Assembly (NCBI RefSeq): GCF_901873445.1
Contig: NZ_CABFLN010000018.1
Span: 1 to 28,979, forward strand
Direction: 5' to 3'
From: Gemella haemolysans
GTDB taxonomy: Bacteria > Bacillota > Bacilli > Staphylococcales > Gemellaceae
DNA length: 28,979 nucleotides
Under the pieces are notes generated by a model. That model was not told the origin of the DNA. It searched no databases and was given only the letters and a program-made list of their open reading frames with translations. This document shows positions 14,824-23,602 of this stretch, one piece after another. Each line of letters starts with the position of its first letter. Position 1 is the first letter of the stretch. A program made the position numbers and the translations under genes.

Positions 14824-16011
14824 TTAGTTAGAAGAAATTCCAAGTTCTTCTTCTTTTTTATGTTTATCGTTATAAACTTTTTTCATGATTCCGATAACTA
14901 TTGATAATGCGAATAGACACATTAATCCGATAAATAAGTTTCTAACACCACCTGATAATGTACCACCTACATATGAATAAACGATAGTTGCAGGTAATTG
15001 ACCAACACCTGTAGCTATAAAGAATCTCCAGAAGCTCATGTTTGTTAAACCTGCTGCGTAACTAACAAAGTCGAAAGATACGAATGGTAATAATCTACAG
15101 ATAAGGATAGCTTTGTCTCCATATCGTTCAAAGAATACATCGATACTAGCCATTGCACCTTTACTTGTAAGTTTTTCTACTACATCACGTCCTAGTCCGC
15201 GGGCGATATAGAAGCACAGTGCTGCTCCAAGCATAGCTGTAGACCAAGATAAAGCAGCGCCAGCAACCCAACCGAAGATTGCTGCGTTAGACAATGTGAT
15301 TAAGAATGCTGGAATAGGAGCGGCGATTGATTGAAGAACCATAAGTACTCCAGAAACAACGGCAGCCCAAGCGCCCCAGCCACGTAAATATTCGATTACA
15401 GCATTTGTATCGAATTGAGATAAAGTGGCGAATGCTGTGTTTATTCCATTTTTGAAACTAGGCACTGCGAAGTAAATTGCGAAGAAGATTGCAAAACCAA
15501 TAAGTGTAATATATCTAACTTTTCTACGTTGTGCTTTTAATTTTTTCTCTTCTTCAGGGTCGACTTCTCTTAAATCACTAAGTTTTACTTCTTTTTGTTT
15601 TAATGCTTTAAGTTCTTCTTTAGAGTATACTTTTTGGTATTTAGAAAGTGTTAATATAATATAAAGGTTAATTATATTAACAACAATAACACCGATAATA
15701 AATGGAATTTTAATTTGGTTAATTGAACCTGCGTGAAGTACTTCACGAGCAATGTATAGTAAAGTTTTAGTTTTACCTGAAAATATAGCCATTAAAAGTA
15801 TAATTGCTTCTATAACGAAAAATGTATATTTACGGTTTATACGTTTAAAATATAAACCTGTCATAATACCGTAAACAGTCCAAACGAATATTACAAGACT
15901 TTGGTCAGCTAACATTTCAAACTGTGTAAAGAAGAACAGTAAGAATGCAAAGAAATAACCAACAGCTATACCAACACTAGTAAAATAAAATAATAATCTT
16001 AAGCGTTTCAT
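14824..16011 (-). CDS. TVP38/TMEM64 (VTT/DedA-like) family membrane protein
   Basis: 395 residues. The C-terminal half (about 195-375) is a VTT/SNARE-associated domain: a re-entrant segment APIPAFLITLSNAAIFGWVAGA, the core GAALCFYIARGLGR, and the family signature FISRLLPFVSFD-like CRLLPFVSFDFVSYAAGLT. The N-terminal half adds about four helices and a charged cytoplasmic stretch (KQKEVKLSDLREVDPEEEKKLK). Family members are linked to lipid scrambling or membrane homeostasis, and bacterial ones often sit near redox and metal genes. AAGGAGG stands just before the ATG. It lies downstream of a YdjY-like lipoprotein on the same strand, with a 205-base gap holding a large hairpin, so they may be one unit with an internal control point. 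Confidence 0.82.
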   Translation of the reverse strand: MKRLRLLFYFTSVGIAVGYFFAFLLFFFTQFEMLADQSLVIFVWTVYGIMTGLYFKRINRKYTFFVIEAIILLMAIFSGKTKTLLYIAREVLHAGSINQIKIPFIIGVIVVNIINLYIILTLSKYQKVYSKEELKALKQKEVKLSDLREVDPEEEKKLKAQRRKVRYITLIGFAIFFAIYFAVPSFKNGINTAFATLSQFDTNAVIEYLRGWGAWAAVVSGVLMVLQSIAAPIPAFLITLSNAAIFGWVAGAALSWSTAMLGAALCFYIARGLGRDVVEKLTSKGAMASIDVFFERYGDKAILICRLLPFVSFDFVSYAAGLTNMSFWRFFIATGVGQLPATIVYSYVGGTLSGGVRNLFIGLMCLFALSIVIGIMKKVYNDKHKKEEELGISSN

Positions 16012-16037
16012 TTATTTCCTCCTTGTATCATAAATAG

Positions 16038-16092
16038 GGGAGCGACACAAAAATATTATCTTTAAGAAATTATATTTTGTAAAGCCGCTCCC
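16038..16092 (-). promoter_or_regulatory. Long hairpin in the leader of the TVP38-like gene
   Basis: GGGAGCG (on the minus strand at 16092-16086) pairs with CGCTCCC (16044-16038), with a further arm ACAAAATAT pairing ATATTTTTGT inside (one bulged base). The top is AT-rich. No T-run follows, so it is not a classical terminator. It ends about 20 bases before the ribosome binding site of the TVP38-like gene. It could be a leader element, an RNA-processing site between two genes, or a protein-binding site. Confidence 0.55.
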
Positions 16093-16216
16093 ACATAGTC
16101 TATAAATATTTGAGGGGTTTTTATAATGAAAAATAAATATTTATAGAATATTGCGTAGTAAGTATTAATAACTTGCTTAGTTTTTAAATAAACTGTAACT
16201 ATAGTATCGTTAATTA

Positions 16217-16897
16217 TTATTTTTTGATACTGTAAATTACTGCTGCATAAGTCCCGTCTTCAGGTAGAACATCTTCATTACCAGTAAATTTCACTTCTTT
16301 ACGAGTTTCAACAGCACCATAAGTGTAAGTAGTATTTGAAATAATACCAACAGGACAACTATCTAAACAAGATAAACATCCTGTATTTTTGTCAATGGCA
16401 CGTTTTAAGTTACCACCGAAGCGGAAATCAATTTGTTTTCCATTACTATCTTTTACAACTTCATTGATATCATATTTTTTCTTGGCACCATTCCAAGTTA
16501 TTTCTGCTTTAATTGGAGTTCCTTCAACATGAGTAGTAGTTGCGTTATTTGGATTCATATTTTCTCCAGGCTTTGCACCAATTTCAATTAGAGCATTGTA
16601 GAATTCTTCAGGTTTAGCAAATGCTGTAAAAATTGATTTTGCACCATTCGTACCACTTTGTTCTACAGAGTTATGTCTTGTAGCTTCATTGAAGTATTTA
16701 CCGTTAATTTTTGTAAGAACAGTAATAGTACCTGCTTCTTTATCTACTTTTATTGGTTTATCTAGTGATACACCAGCAACATAGTCAGCTGGTTGATTTG
16801 AATTTTGTGAAGTTGAATTAGATGAACTACTGCATCCAACAGCAGTAAATGCTAATCCAGCAGCCATAAGGACTGATAATAATTTTTTTGGTTTCAT
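16217..16897 (-). CDS. Lipoprotein with YdjY-like domain and ferredoxin-like Cys cluster
   Basis: 226 residues. A lipoprotein signal ends in TAVGC with Cys22 as the lipidated residue, followed by a Ser/Asn linker (SSSSNSTSQNSNQ). The body has two similar beta-rich halves, one with ITVLTKINGKYFN and THVEGTPIKAEITWNG, the style of the YdjY domain. The conserved segment GCLSCLDSCPVGIISN, near residue 175, has three cysteines spaced CxxCxxxCP, close to a 4Fe-4S ferredoxin motif but one Cys short. It should be on the outer face of the membrane. A redox or metal-related role is plausible, not shown. The next gene on the strand is the TVP38-like membrane protein. AAGGAGG precedes the ATG. Confidence 0.78.
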   Translation of the reverse strand: MKPKKLLSVLMAAGLAFTAVGCSSSSNSTSQNSNQPADYVAGVSLDKPIKVDKEAGTITVLTKINGKYFNEATRHNSVEQSGTNGAKSIFTAFAKPEEFYNALIEIGAKPGENMNPNNATTTHVEGTPIKAEITWNGAKKKYDINEVVKDSNGKQIDFRFGGNLKRAIDKNTGCLSCLDSCPVGIISNTTYTYGAVETRKEVKFTGNEDVLPEDGTYAAVIYSIKK

Positions 16898-16938
16898 GAA
16901 CGAATCCTCCTTATTCTATAAATTTATTATATATTTGT

Positions 16939-16967
16939 ATTATAACATTTATATAAAAAGGTAACAA
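16939..16967 (-). promoter_or_regulatory. Promoter for the YdjY-like lipoprotein gene
   Basis: On the minus strand TTGTTA (16962-16967), 17 bases, then TATAAT (16939-16944), about 42 bases before the ATG. Confidence 0.65.
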
Positions 16968-17241
16968 TAATCTATAAGAATTATATTATAAATTTAACTT
17001 TAAACATTTAAAATATTTGAAGATGATATAAAAAATATTTTTCTATTTACATATAAAATATGCCGAAAAACTAAAAACATTATAAATTTATTGAATAAAT
17101 AAATTAACATAATTTTTATATTTTAAATTATAATTACGAGAGAGAAATAAATAGATTGTAATTGATAAATGTTATCGATTGAGAATTGATTTGAATAATA
17201 CAAGATAGCAACTGAAATTATTAGCTTAAAAGTTAAAAATA
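16968..17241. other. AT-rich divergent intergenic stretch
   Basis: Between divergent promoters. Very AT-rich, with no open frame carrying a ribosome binding site. Apart from the two promoters flanking it I see nothing clear; a short palindromic TGTTATCGATTG stretch near 17170 is not distinctive. Confidence 0.5.
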
Positions 17242-17250
17242 TGGTATAAT
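17242..17250 (+). promoter_or_regulatory. Extended -10 promoter for the ABC-F/argS operon
   Basis: TGGTATAAT (extended -10) with TTAGCT at 17221-17226 as a weak -35, 18 bases away. It gives a leader of about 65 bases before the ABC-F start. Confidence 0.6.
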
Positions 17251-17322
17251 ATTTCAGTTATAAACAATTTCGATAAGATTTTTGTTGAAAATAAGTAAAA
17301 AATAAGAAAGAAAGGAGAAGCT

Positions 17323-19242
17323 ATGTTAATTCAGTTAAATAATATAACGAAAAACTTTGTTGTAAATAAGATTTTTTCTAATGTTAAACTAGAGATTAAT
17401 GATAAAGATCGTGTTGCAATAGTAGGTAGAAATGGGGCTGGAAAGAGTACATTATTAAAAATCATAGCGGGAGCTATTAGTTTTGATAGTGGAGAGAGAA
17501 CTATTTCAAAAAATACAACGGTCGGATATTTATCTCAAGAATTTATTGTGAGAGAAGATTTGTCAATTTATGAAGAAATGATTACTTGCTTTGATGAGAT
17601 AATTACTTTGGAAGCAGAATTAGAGAAATTGTCTTTTGAGTTAACTCCGGAAAATATTGAGAATGATCCAGCATTACTTAATAAGTTTGATAGATTACAA
17701 AATGAAGTATTAACTCATAAGGATTATCATTACAAGAGTAAGATAGAAAGTGTACTTTATGGATTAGATTTTACAAAAGAAGTCTTTGATAAAAAAATTA
17801 GTACTTTTTCAGGTGGAGAGAAAACTAGATTGTCTATGGCTAAGCTATTGTTAAGTGAGCCAGATTTATTAGTCTTAGATGAGCCGACTAACCACCTTGA
17901 TATGGAAAATGTAGCATGGTTAGAAAATTATTTATCAGCATACAATGGTGCAATAGTAATTGTAAGTCACGATAGATATTTTTTAGATAAAGTTGTTAAT
18001 GTTGTATACAACTTAGAATTTGGAAGGCTTAAGAAATATGTTGGGAACTATTCTAAGTTTTTAGTACAGTATGAAGAAGATTATGAAAAACAACTAAAAG
18101 AATATACTAGTCAGCAAAAAGATATAAAGAAATTAGAAGAATTTGTTCAGAAAAATATTGCTAGAGCATCAACTAGTAAGATGGCTAAGAGTCGTCAAAA
18201 AGTATTAGATAAGATGGAACTTATAGATAATCCGAAAAAAGATGATAAAGCAGCAGGGATAGAGTTCTTAATTAAAGAACAAAGTGGTCGTGATGTTCTG
18301 ACAATTAGCGATTTACAAGTTGGTTATAATGGAACTAAAGTAGGTCAAAGTTATAATCTTGCTGTATATAAAGGAGATAGAATAGCTGTTGTTGGAAGAA
18401 ATGGTATAGGAAAATCTACTTTAATAAAAACAATAGCGAAGAGACAAAAAGAAATTGCTGGAAATGTTCAATATGGTAGCAAAGTGTCGCTAGGATACTA
18501 CGATCAAAAACAAGCAGAATTTGAATCTTCAAAAACGATATTAAATGAACTTTGGGATGAGTATCCTTTAATGAAAGAAGCGGAAGTAAGAACTGTTCTT
18601 GGTAGATTCTTATTTAGAGGTGATGATGTTCTTAAGATAGTAAGAGATCTTTCTGGTGGAGAAAAAGCGAGATTACAACTAGCTAAACTAATGTTAGAAA
18701 AGAATAATTTATTAATATTAGATGAACCGACTAACCACCTTGATATTACCAGTAAACAGGTGTTAGAAGAAGCTCTTAAAAATTACGAAGGAACTATTGT
18801 ATTTGTAAGTCACGATAGGTACTTTATTAATAAGATAGCCAATAAGGTATTAGATATTACTGATAATGGTCATAATATGTATTTAGGGAATTATGATTAT
18901 TATTTAGAAAAAAGAGAGCAAGAGAGAATAGCTCAACAATTAACGAATAAAGAAGTAGAGGTTGTTGAAGCAAAAGAAACTAATAATTATATATTAGATA
19001 AAGAAACTAAGCGTCGTGTAAGAAAACTAGAAAGAACACGTGATGAGTTGATGGAAAAGATCGAAAGTTTGGAAGAAGAAATACTAGCGGTTAATAATGA
19101 ACTTGCAAAAGAAGAGGTCTATACTGATATGATAAAAACACAAGAATTTAATGAAAAACTAAAACAATTAACTGCAGAAGTTGATGAATTAAATAATTCT
19201 TGGTTAGAAATTGAAGAGGAATTAGAAAGTATTAATGAATAG
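17323..19242 (+). CDS. ABC-F family ATPase (YdiF-like)
   Basis: 639 residues with two nucleotide-binding domains and no membrane segments, so it is an ABC-F protein acting on ribosomes rather than a transporter. Walker A motifs: GRNGAGKST (near residue 36) and GRNGIGKST (near 358). Signatures: FSGGEKTRLSMAKLL and LSGGEKARLQLAKLM. Both Walker B/H regions read LDEPTNHLD...IVSHDRYF or IVFVSHDRYF. Between them is the charged linker (about 250-315) that reaches the tRNA in this family. The C-terminus (about 565-639) is a Glu/Lys-rich coiled coil as in YdiF/Uup. Housekeeping translation factors and antibiotic-protection members share this form; nothing here points to resistance. The next gene overlaps its end by eight bases. 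Confidence 0.92.
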   Translation: MLIQLNNITKNFVVNKIFSNVKLEINDKDRVAIVGRNGAGKSTLLKIIAGAISFDSGERTISKNTTVGYLSQEFIVREDLSIYEEMITCFDEIITLEAELEKLSFELTPENIENDPALLNKFDRLQNEVLTHKDYHYKSKIESVLYGLDFTKEVFDKKISTFSGGEKTRLSMAKLLLSEPDLLVLDEPTNHLDMENVAWLENYLSAYNGAIVIVSHDRYFLDKVVNVVYNLEFGRLKKYVGNYSKFLVQYEEDYEKQLKEYTSQQKDIKKLEEFVQKNIARASTSKMAKSRQKVLDKMELIDNPKKDDKAAGIEFLIKEQSGRDVLTISDLQVGYNGTKVGQSYNLAVYKGDRIAVVGRNGIGKSTLIKTIAKRQKEIAGNVQYGSKVSLGYYDQKQAEFESSKTILNELWDEYPLMKEAEVRTVLGRFLFRGDDVLKIVRDLSGGEKARLQLAKLMLEKNNLLILDEPTNHLDITSKQVLEEALKNYEGTIVFVSHDRYFINKIANKVLDITDNGHNMYLGNYDYYLEKREQERIAQQLTNKEVEVVEAKETNNYILDKETKRRVRKLERTRDELMEKIESLEEEILAVNNELAKEEVYTDMIKTQEFNEKLKQLTAEVDELNNSWLEIEEELESINE

Positions 19243-19618
19243 TAAAATTAGAATAACAACATATGTTGATGCTGAAAAAATTCATGAAGATTCTCATGTG
19301 GGGATACATATTGAAGAAGCCACAAGCGAGAAAATAACTTATAGTGATAAAAATAACAAAAAAATAGAGATTTTTATTGACAAAATAAAAGAAAGTGTTA
19401 GTATAGAAAAAGACGATTCAAAAATGTACTTAGCATATACGAAAACAAGTAATGACTATAGTACACAATATGGTCAGATGAAATTGGAGACACAACTTGT
19501 AAAAATAAGTAAGATGGCAAAAAATAGGTTTACTTTATTTGAGATAGTGTACAATATATATTTCGGAAAAAATGACAAACAGCAAAATAAATTGAAAATA
19601 TTAGTGAAAAACATTTAG
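19235..19618 (+). CDS. DUF1934 (YwiB-like) small protein
   Basis: 127 residues, predicted beta-barrel of the calycin-like DUF1934 group (compare B. subtilis YwiB, which also sits next to argS). Features: KIRITTYVDAEKIHEDS at the start, a central ERK-type stretch, and ...TQYGQMKLETQLVKISKMA. No catalytic motif known. Its ATG overlaps the ABC-F stop by eight bases, so it is translationally coupled, and argS follows 23 bases after its stop. The gene order ywiB-argS supports the assignment better than the sequence alone. Confidence 0.72.
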   Translation: MNSKIRITTYVDAEKIHEDSHVGIHIEEATSEKITYSDKNNKKIEIFIDKIKESVSIEKDDSKMYLAYTKTSNDYSTQYGQMKLETQLVKISKMAKNRFTLFEIVYNIYFGKNDKQQNKLKILVKNI

Positions 19619-19641
19619 TAGGTAATTAGGAGGAATTTTTG

Positions 19642-21276
19642 GTGAAAAATAAAATAGTAGAATTAATACAAAATTCTTTAGCCAAATTAGAAATTGATGG
19701 AGTAGATATTCATGTAGAAACTCCAAAAAACACAGATAATGGAGATTTTTCTTCAAATGTAGCGATGCAATTAACAAGAGTTTTACGTAAAAATCCTAGA
19801 GTTATTGCCGAGGAAATAATCAGCAATATTGAAGAAGATGAAGCGGTAGAAAAAATTGAAATAGCTGGACCAGGATTTATTAACTTTTTCGTTAAAAAAT
19901 CAAGCCTTGGAAGTGTTGTTGGGAAAATCTTAGAAGACGATTTTAAATATGGTGAAAACAACATCGGACAAGGTAAAAAAGTTCTTTTAGAGTATGTATC
20001 AGCTAATCCAACAGGAACACTACACATAGGCCATGCTAGAAATGCTGCTTATTCTGACTCTTTAGCTAGAATAATGAAAAAATCAGGATATGATTTATCT
20101 CGTGAGTATTATATCAACGATGCGGGAAATCAAATTAACAATCTTGTGATTTCAGCGATTACTAGATATAAACAGGCTCTAGGTATGGATGCACAGATGC
20201 CAGAGGATGCATATCATGGTGAAGATATTAAAGTTCTAGGTCAAAAACTAAAAGATGAATTTGGAGATTCATTATTAGAAAGAGAAGATTTAAATGAGTT
20301 TATTCGTGAGTACGCAGTTGCATATGAAATGGAAAATATCAAAAAAGATCTTGGAGATTTTGGACTAGAGTACGACGTGTTCTTTAGTGAAAAATCATTA
20401 TATGAAAAAGGTCTTGTAGATAAAGCATTAGAATCTTTAAGAGAACAAGGTTTTGTTTATGAAAAAGATGGTGCTTTATGGTTGGAAACAACAGCTTTAG
20501 GTACAGGTGATGATAAAGACCGTGTATTAATTAAAGCAGATGGTTCATTAACATATTTAACTAGTGACATAGCGTATCATAAAAATAAATTAGATCGTGG
20601 ATTTGATTTGTTATTAGATGTTCTTGGTGCAGATCACCATGGTTATGTAGCTAGACTTAAAGCTAGTGTAGTAGCTATGGGGTATAAAGCAGATCAATTA
20701 GAAGCCTTAATTATGCAAATGGTACAACTACTTAATAATGGTGAAGTTGTGAAAATGAGTAAGAGAACTGGTAAGGCAATTACACTTCGTGATTTAATCG
20801 ATGAAGTTGGAGCGGATGCTGCTCGATACTTCTTAGTAATGAGAAGTGCGGATAGTCATTTAGACTTTGATTTTGCGGTAGCAAAAGAACAATCAAGTGA
20901 TAATCCACTATACTATGTTCAATATGCTCACGCTAGAATTTGCTCAATTTTACGTCAAGCAGCAGAACAAGCTGAATATAACGTGAAAAATTGTGATTAT
21001 GAATTATTAACTGATGAGTATTCAGTAGACTTACTGAAAAACTTAGCATATTATCCAGAAATAGTAGCTCAAGCAGCTAAAAATTATGAACCGCATAGAA
21101 TTTGTAATTATCTACAAAGTCTTGCAAGTTCATTCCATAAATTCTATAATAACAATAAAGTAATAACTGAAAATAAAGAACAAACTCAAAGTTATTTAGC
21201 ATTAATTACTGCAGTTAAAATAACTTTAAGAAATGCTTTAGACTTAATCGGAGTATCTGCTCCAGAAAAAATGTAA
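19642..21276 (+). CDS. argS: Arginyl-tRNA synthetase
   Basis: 544 residues, a class I synthetase that charges tRNA-Arg. The N-terminal Add-1 domain covers about residues 1-110. The HIGH motif is in SANPTGTLHIGHARNAAYSD (near 119-133). KMSKR in the second signature (VVKMSKRTGKAITLRDLI) lies near 372. An anticodon-binding helical bundle follows (DALRYFLV-like DAARYFLVMRS, NPLYYVQYAHARICSI). A TTG at 19639 is one codon upstream, but AGGAGG (19629-19634) is seven bases from the GTG at 19642 and only four from the TTG, so GTG is taken. Part of the ABC-F/DUF1934/argS/rpoE cluster; no T-box in front of it. Confidence 0.96.
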   Translation: MKNKIVELIQNSLAKLEIDGVDIHVETPKNTDNGDFSSNVAMQLTRVLRKNPRVIAEEIISNIEEDEAVEKIEIAGPGFINFFVKKSSLGSVVGKILEDDFKYGENNIGQGKKVLLEYVSANPTGTLHIGHARNAAYSDSLARIMKKSGYDLSREYYINDAGNQINNLVISAITRYKQALGMDAQMPEDAYHGEDIKVLGQKLKDEFGDSLLEREDLNEFIREYAVAYEMENIKKDLGDFGLEYDVFFSEKSLYEKGLVDKALESLREQGFVYEKDGALWLETTALGTGDDKDRVLIKADGSLTYLTSDIAYHKNKLDRGFDLLLDVLGADHHGYVARLKASVVAMGYKADQLEALIMQMVQLLNNGEVVKMSKRTGKAITLRDLIDEVGADAARYFLVMRSADSHLDFDFAVAKEQSSDNPLYYVQYAHARICSILRQAAEQAEYNVKNCDYELLTDEYSVDLLKNLAYYPEIVAQAAKNYEPHRICNYLQSLASSFHKFYNNNKVITENKEQTQSYLALITAVKITLRNALDLIGVSAPEKM

Positions 21277-21306
21277 TAAATAAAAAAAGAAGGGAATCTA
21301 ATATAA

Positions 21307-21786
21307 ATGGTAAAGTTAAAAGATTTAAGCACAGAAAAAATTAAGGAAATGTCACTAATAGATTTATGTTATGCATATATGGTAGAAGAAGGAATTGAAA
21401 AATTAAATATTTATGATTTCCTAGACTATATTAAACCATTAAGAAGTGTTGATGATGAAGAATTTACAGCACAAGCTGCATACTTCTACACTGACTTAAA
21501 CTTAGATGGAAGATTCGTTTGTGTAGAAGATGGAAGCTGGAAATTAAGAGATAGTTTATTTGTTGAAGACATTAAAAACTTTGTTGAACCAAGTGTTCAA
21601 AAATTTGAAATCGATGATGAAGATGATATTGAAGAACTTGGTGATGAAGAACAAGAGGATATCCACGATGAAGTAGACGCTCTAATCGAAGAAGAAGACA
21701 TGGAAGAAAGCGAAGATGTTTACGACTTCGATAACGATGGAATTGTATCTAAGTTCAACATTTCAACTGAAGACGAAGAGTTTTAA
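21307..21786 (+). CDS. rpoE: RNA polymerase delta subunit
   Basis: 159 residues. Residues 1-90 are the folded HARE-HTH N-terminal domain (EKIKEMSLIDLCYAYMVEEG, FTAQAAYFYTDLNLDGRF, W at the end of the winged helix). From about residue 95 the protein is a highly acidic, disordered tail (IDDEDDIEELGDEEQED...), typical of Firmicute delta, which displaces nucleic acids from RNA polymerase. Follows argS by 30 bases. The ribosome binding site AGAAGGGA is further from the ATG than usual (about 11 bases). Confidence 0.95.
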   Translation: MVKLKDLSTEKIKEMSLIDLCYAYMVEEGIEKLNIYDFLDYIKPLRSVDDEEFTAQAAYFYTDLNLDGRFVCVEDGSWKLRDSLFVEDIKNFVEPSVQKFEIDDEDDIEELGDEEQEDIHDEVDALIEEEDMEESEDVYDFDNDGIVSKFNISTEDEEF

Positions 21787-21812
21787 TAAAAAGGCTGAAA
21801 GGCTTTTTTATT
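21787..21812 (+). terminator. Probable terminator after rpoE
   Basis: AAAAAG pairs with CTTTTT around GCTGAAAGG, with one further C-G, followed by a T-rich run. The stem is weak apart from its A/T arms, but position and T-run support it. Confidence 0.6.
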
Positions 21813-21829
21813 TTTGTGAGTCTTTTTGT

Positions 21830-21858
21830 TTGCATATTATTTGAATATGAAGTATACT
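21830..21858 (+). promoter_or_regulatory. Promoter for the cold-shock protein gene
   Basis: TTGCAT (21830-21835), 17 bases, TATACT (21853-21858). The predicted transcript has an untranslated leader of about 150 bases, in line with cold-shock genes whose mRNA folds as a thermosensor. Confidence 0.55.
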
Positions 21859-22017
21859 TAAGAAAGTCAATAAAACATATAGTAAAAATTGTAATACAGG
21901 TTCTAAGTTTTTTAAGTGAATAACACAATATCACATTTATTTTATTTATTATCTTTAATAGCAAGAATACGATTGATTATTGATAATAAAATATAAAATA
22001 AAAGGAGATTGTAACTT

Positions 22018-22218
22018 ATGAAACAAGGTACAGTAAAATGGTTTAACGAGGAAAAAGGATTCGGATTTATCGAAGTAGCAGGAGAAAAAGATATTTTTGT
22101 TCACTTTTCAAGTATTAAAAAAGACGGATTTAAAACTTTAAAAGAAGGCGATAAAGTTGAATTTGAAGTTGAAGATGGTGTTCGTGGACCACAAGCAGCT
22201 AACGTAGTTGTTCTTTAA
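22018..22218 (+). CDS. Cold-shock protein (CspA family)
   Basis: 66 residues, one cold-shock domain. RNP1 is KGFGFI and RNP2 is DIFVHFS, both nucleic-acid-binding motifs. The end [17 protein letters not shown] is also typical. It is an RNA chaperone of the cytosol. AAAGGAG precedes the ATG by eight bases. Its own promoter, long leader and terminator mark it as a monocistronic gene. The copy number of csp genes cannot be judged from the window. Confidence 0.96.
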   Translation: MKQGTVKWFNEEKGFGFIEVAGEKDIFVHFSSIKKDGFKTLKEGDKVEFEVEDGVRGPQAANVVVL

Positions 22219-22231
22219 TTAGAAATACGAG

Positions 22232-22273
22232 AAAGCTATAATTAGATTTTTATATCTAGTTATAGCTTTTTTT
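22232..22273 (+). terminator. Intrinsic terminator of csp
   Basis: Arms 22232-22247 (AAAGCTATAATTAGAT) and 22254-22269 pair over all 16 positions (one G-U), and TTTTTTT follows. Confidence 0.93.
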
Positions 22274-22346
22274 GTTATTTCTTATACAGGGATTTGCAGT
22301 TCTATAGTATTCTTATAGGGAAAGATGAAAACGGATACGATAGTTA

Positions 22347-22375
22347 TTGAAAAAATTTTCATTATATTTTATAAT
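22347..22375 (+). promoter_or_regulatory. Promoter for the trans-sulfuration enzyme/RidA operon
   Basis: TTGAAA (22347-22352), 17 bases, TATAAT (22370-22375), 45 bases before the start codon. No S-box or other methionine riboswitch is visible between it and the gene. Confidence 0.75.
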
Positions 22376-22420
22376 TAAATTGCAAGGTAAAAAATAAATA
22401 GAAATTAGGAGGGGAATCTC

Positions 22421-23563
22421 ATGAAAGGGATAAATACCAATTTATTACATGGATATCCTGTAATAGATGATTATACTGGTGCCGCATCAATTCCTAAATA
22501 TCAAGTTACTACATTTGATCAAAAAGAAGGATATAAAGATTGTGGTAAATATTCGTATAGTCGCTTTGGAAATCCAACGATATTGGCGTTAGAAGCAGCT
22601 GTTGCTAATTTGCACAAAGCAAAATTTGGTTTTGCATTTGCTTCAGGAATGTCAGCAATAACAACTGTTTTAATGTTGTTGAATAGTGGGGAGCACATTA
22701 TACTACCGAAAGATGTATATGGAGGAACATTCCAATTTAGTTCAAAAATTTTGAAAAAATATGGAATAGAAGTTAGTTTTATTAATTATCAAAATTTAGA
22801 AGAATTAGAAGCTACTATTAAAGATAATACTGCTATGATATATATTGAAACACCTTCGAATCCTTTATTAAAGGTGTCAGATATTAAGGCAATAGTAGAA
22901 ATCGCTAAGAAATGCAATATAAAAACTGTGGCGGACAATACTTTTATGACTGCTTTATATCAAAAACCTTTAGATTTAGGATGTGATATAGTAATAGAGA
23001 GTCTAACTAAGTTTGTTAACGGTCATAGCGATGTTACAGCGGGTTGTGCGGTTACTAATAATAAAGAAATAGCTGATGAAATTTGCTTGTTACAAAAAAA
23101 TTTCGGTGGTATTTTAGGTGTTGAAGATGCGTGGCTAATTTTACGTGGAATGAAAACTATGGGACTAAGAATGGAAAAATCAGTAGAGAATGCTAAAATT
23201 CTTACTAAGTTTTTAGAGTCACAAGATAAAATTAAAAAAGTATATTATCCTAATTTAACAAGTTGTAAATTTTATGATATTCATACGGAACAAGCTAGCT
23301 CAGGAGGAGCTGTTTTCTCATTTGAATTTTTTGAACAAACGGATTTAAAAATGTTTCTTAAAAAAATTAAAATTCCGATTTATGCAATCAGCTTAGGAGG
23401 GGTAGAATCTATAATTTCTCATCCTGCAACTATGTCTCATGCATGTATGAGTGAAGAAGAAAGATTGGCTCAAGGAGTTACTCAAACTTTATTAAGATTT
23501 TCTTGTGGGGTAGAGGATTCTGAGGATTTAATTGAAGATTTAACACAAGCGTTAACTGATTAA
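22421..23563 (+). CDS. Cystathionine synthase/lyase-type PLP enzyme
   Basis: 380 residues, the length of cystathionine gamma-synthase, gamma-lyase, beta-lyase and methionine gamma-lyase (Cys/Met metabolism PLP family). Motifs: SRFGNPTILALE (near residues 48-58), FAFASGMSAITTVLML, IYIETPSNPLLKVSDI, VADNTFMTALYQKPL, and the PLP lysine in ESLTKFVNGHSDVTAG. The C-terminus has ISLGGVESIISHPATMSHA and LLRFSCGVED. Which of the four reactions it runs cannot be told from motifs alone. The gene directly downstream, ridA, fits an enzyme that releases reactive enamine/imine intermediates. AGGAGGGG precedes the ATG by seven bases. Confidence 0.88.
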   Translation: MKGINTNLLHGYPVIDDYTGAASIPKYQVTTFDQKEGYKDCGKYSYSRFGNPTILALEAAVANLHKAKFGFAFASGMSAITTVLMLLNSGEHIILPKDVYGGTFQFSSKILKKYGIEVSFINYQNLEELEATIKDNTAMIYIETPSNPLLKVSDIKAIVEIAKKCNIKTVADNTFMTALYQKPLDLGCDIVIESLTKFVNGHSDVTAGCAVTNNKEIADEICLLQKNFGGILGVEDAWLILRGMKTMGLRMEKSVENAKILTKFLESQDKIKKVYYPNLTSCKFYDIHTEQASSGGAVFSFEFFEQTDLKMFLKKIKIPIYAISLGGVESIISHPATMSHACMSEEERLAQGVTQTLLRFSCGVEDSEDLIEDLTQALTD

Positions 23564-23602
23564 AATAAAAAATATAATATATAAATAAAGGAGATTTATA
23601 AA

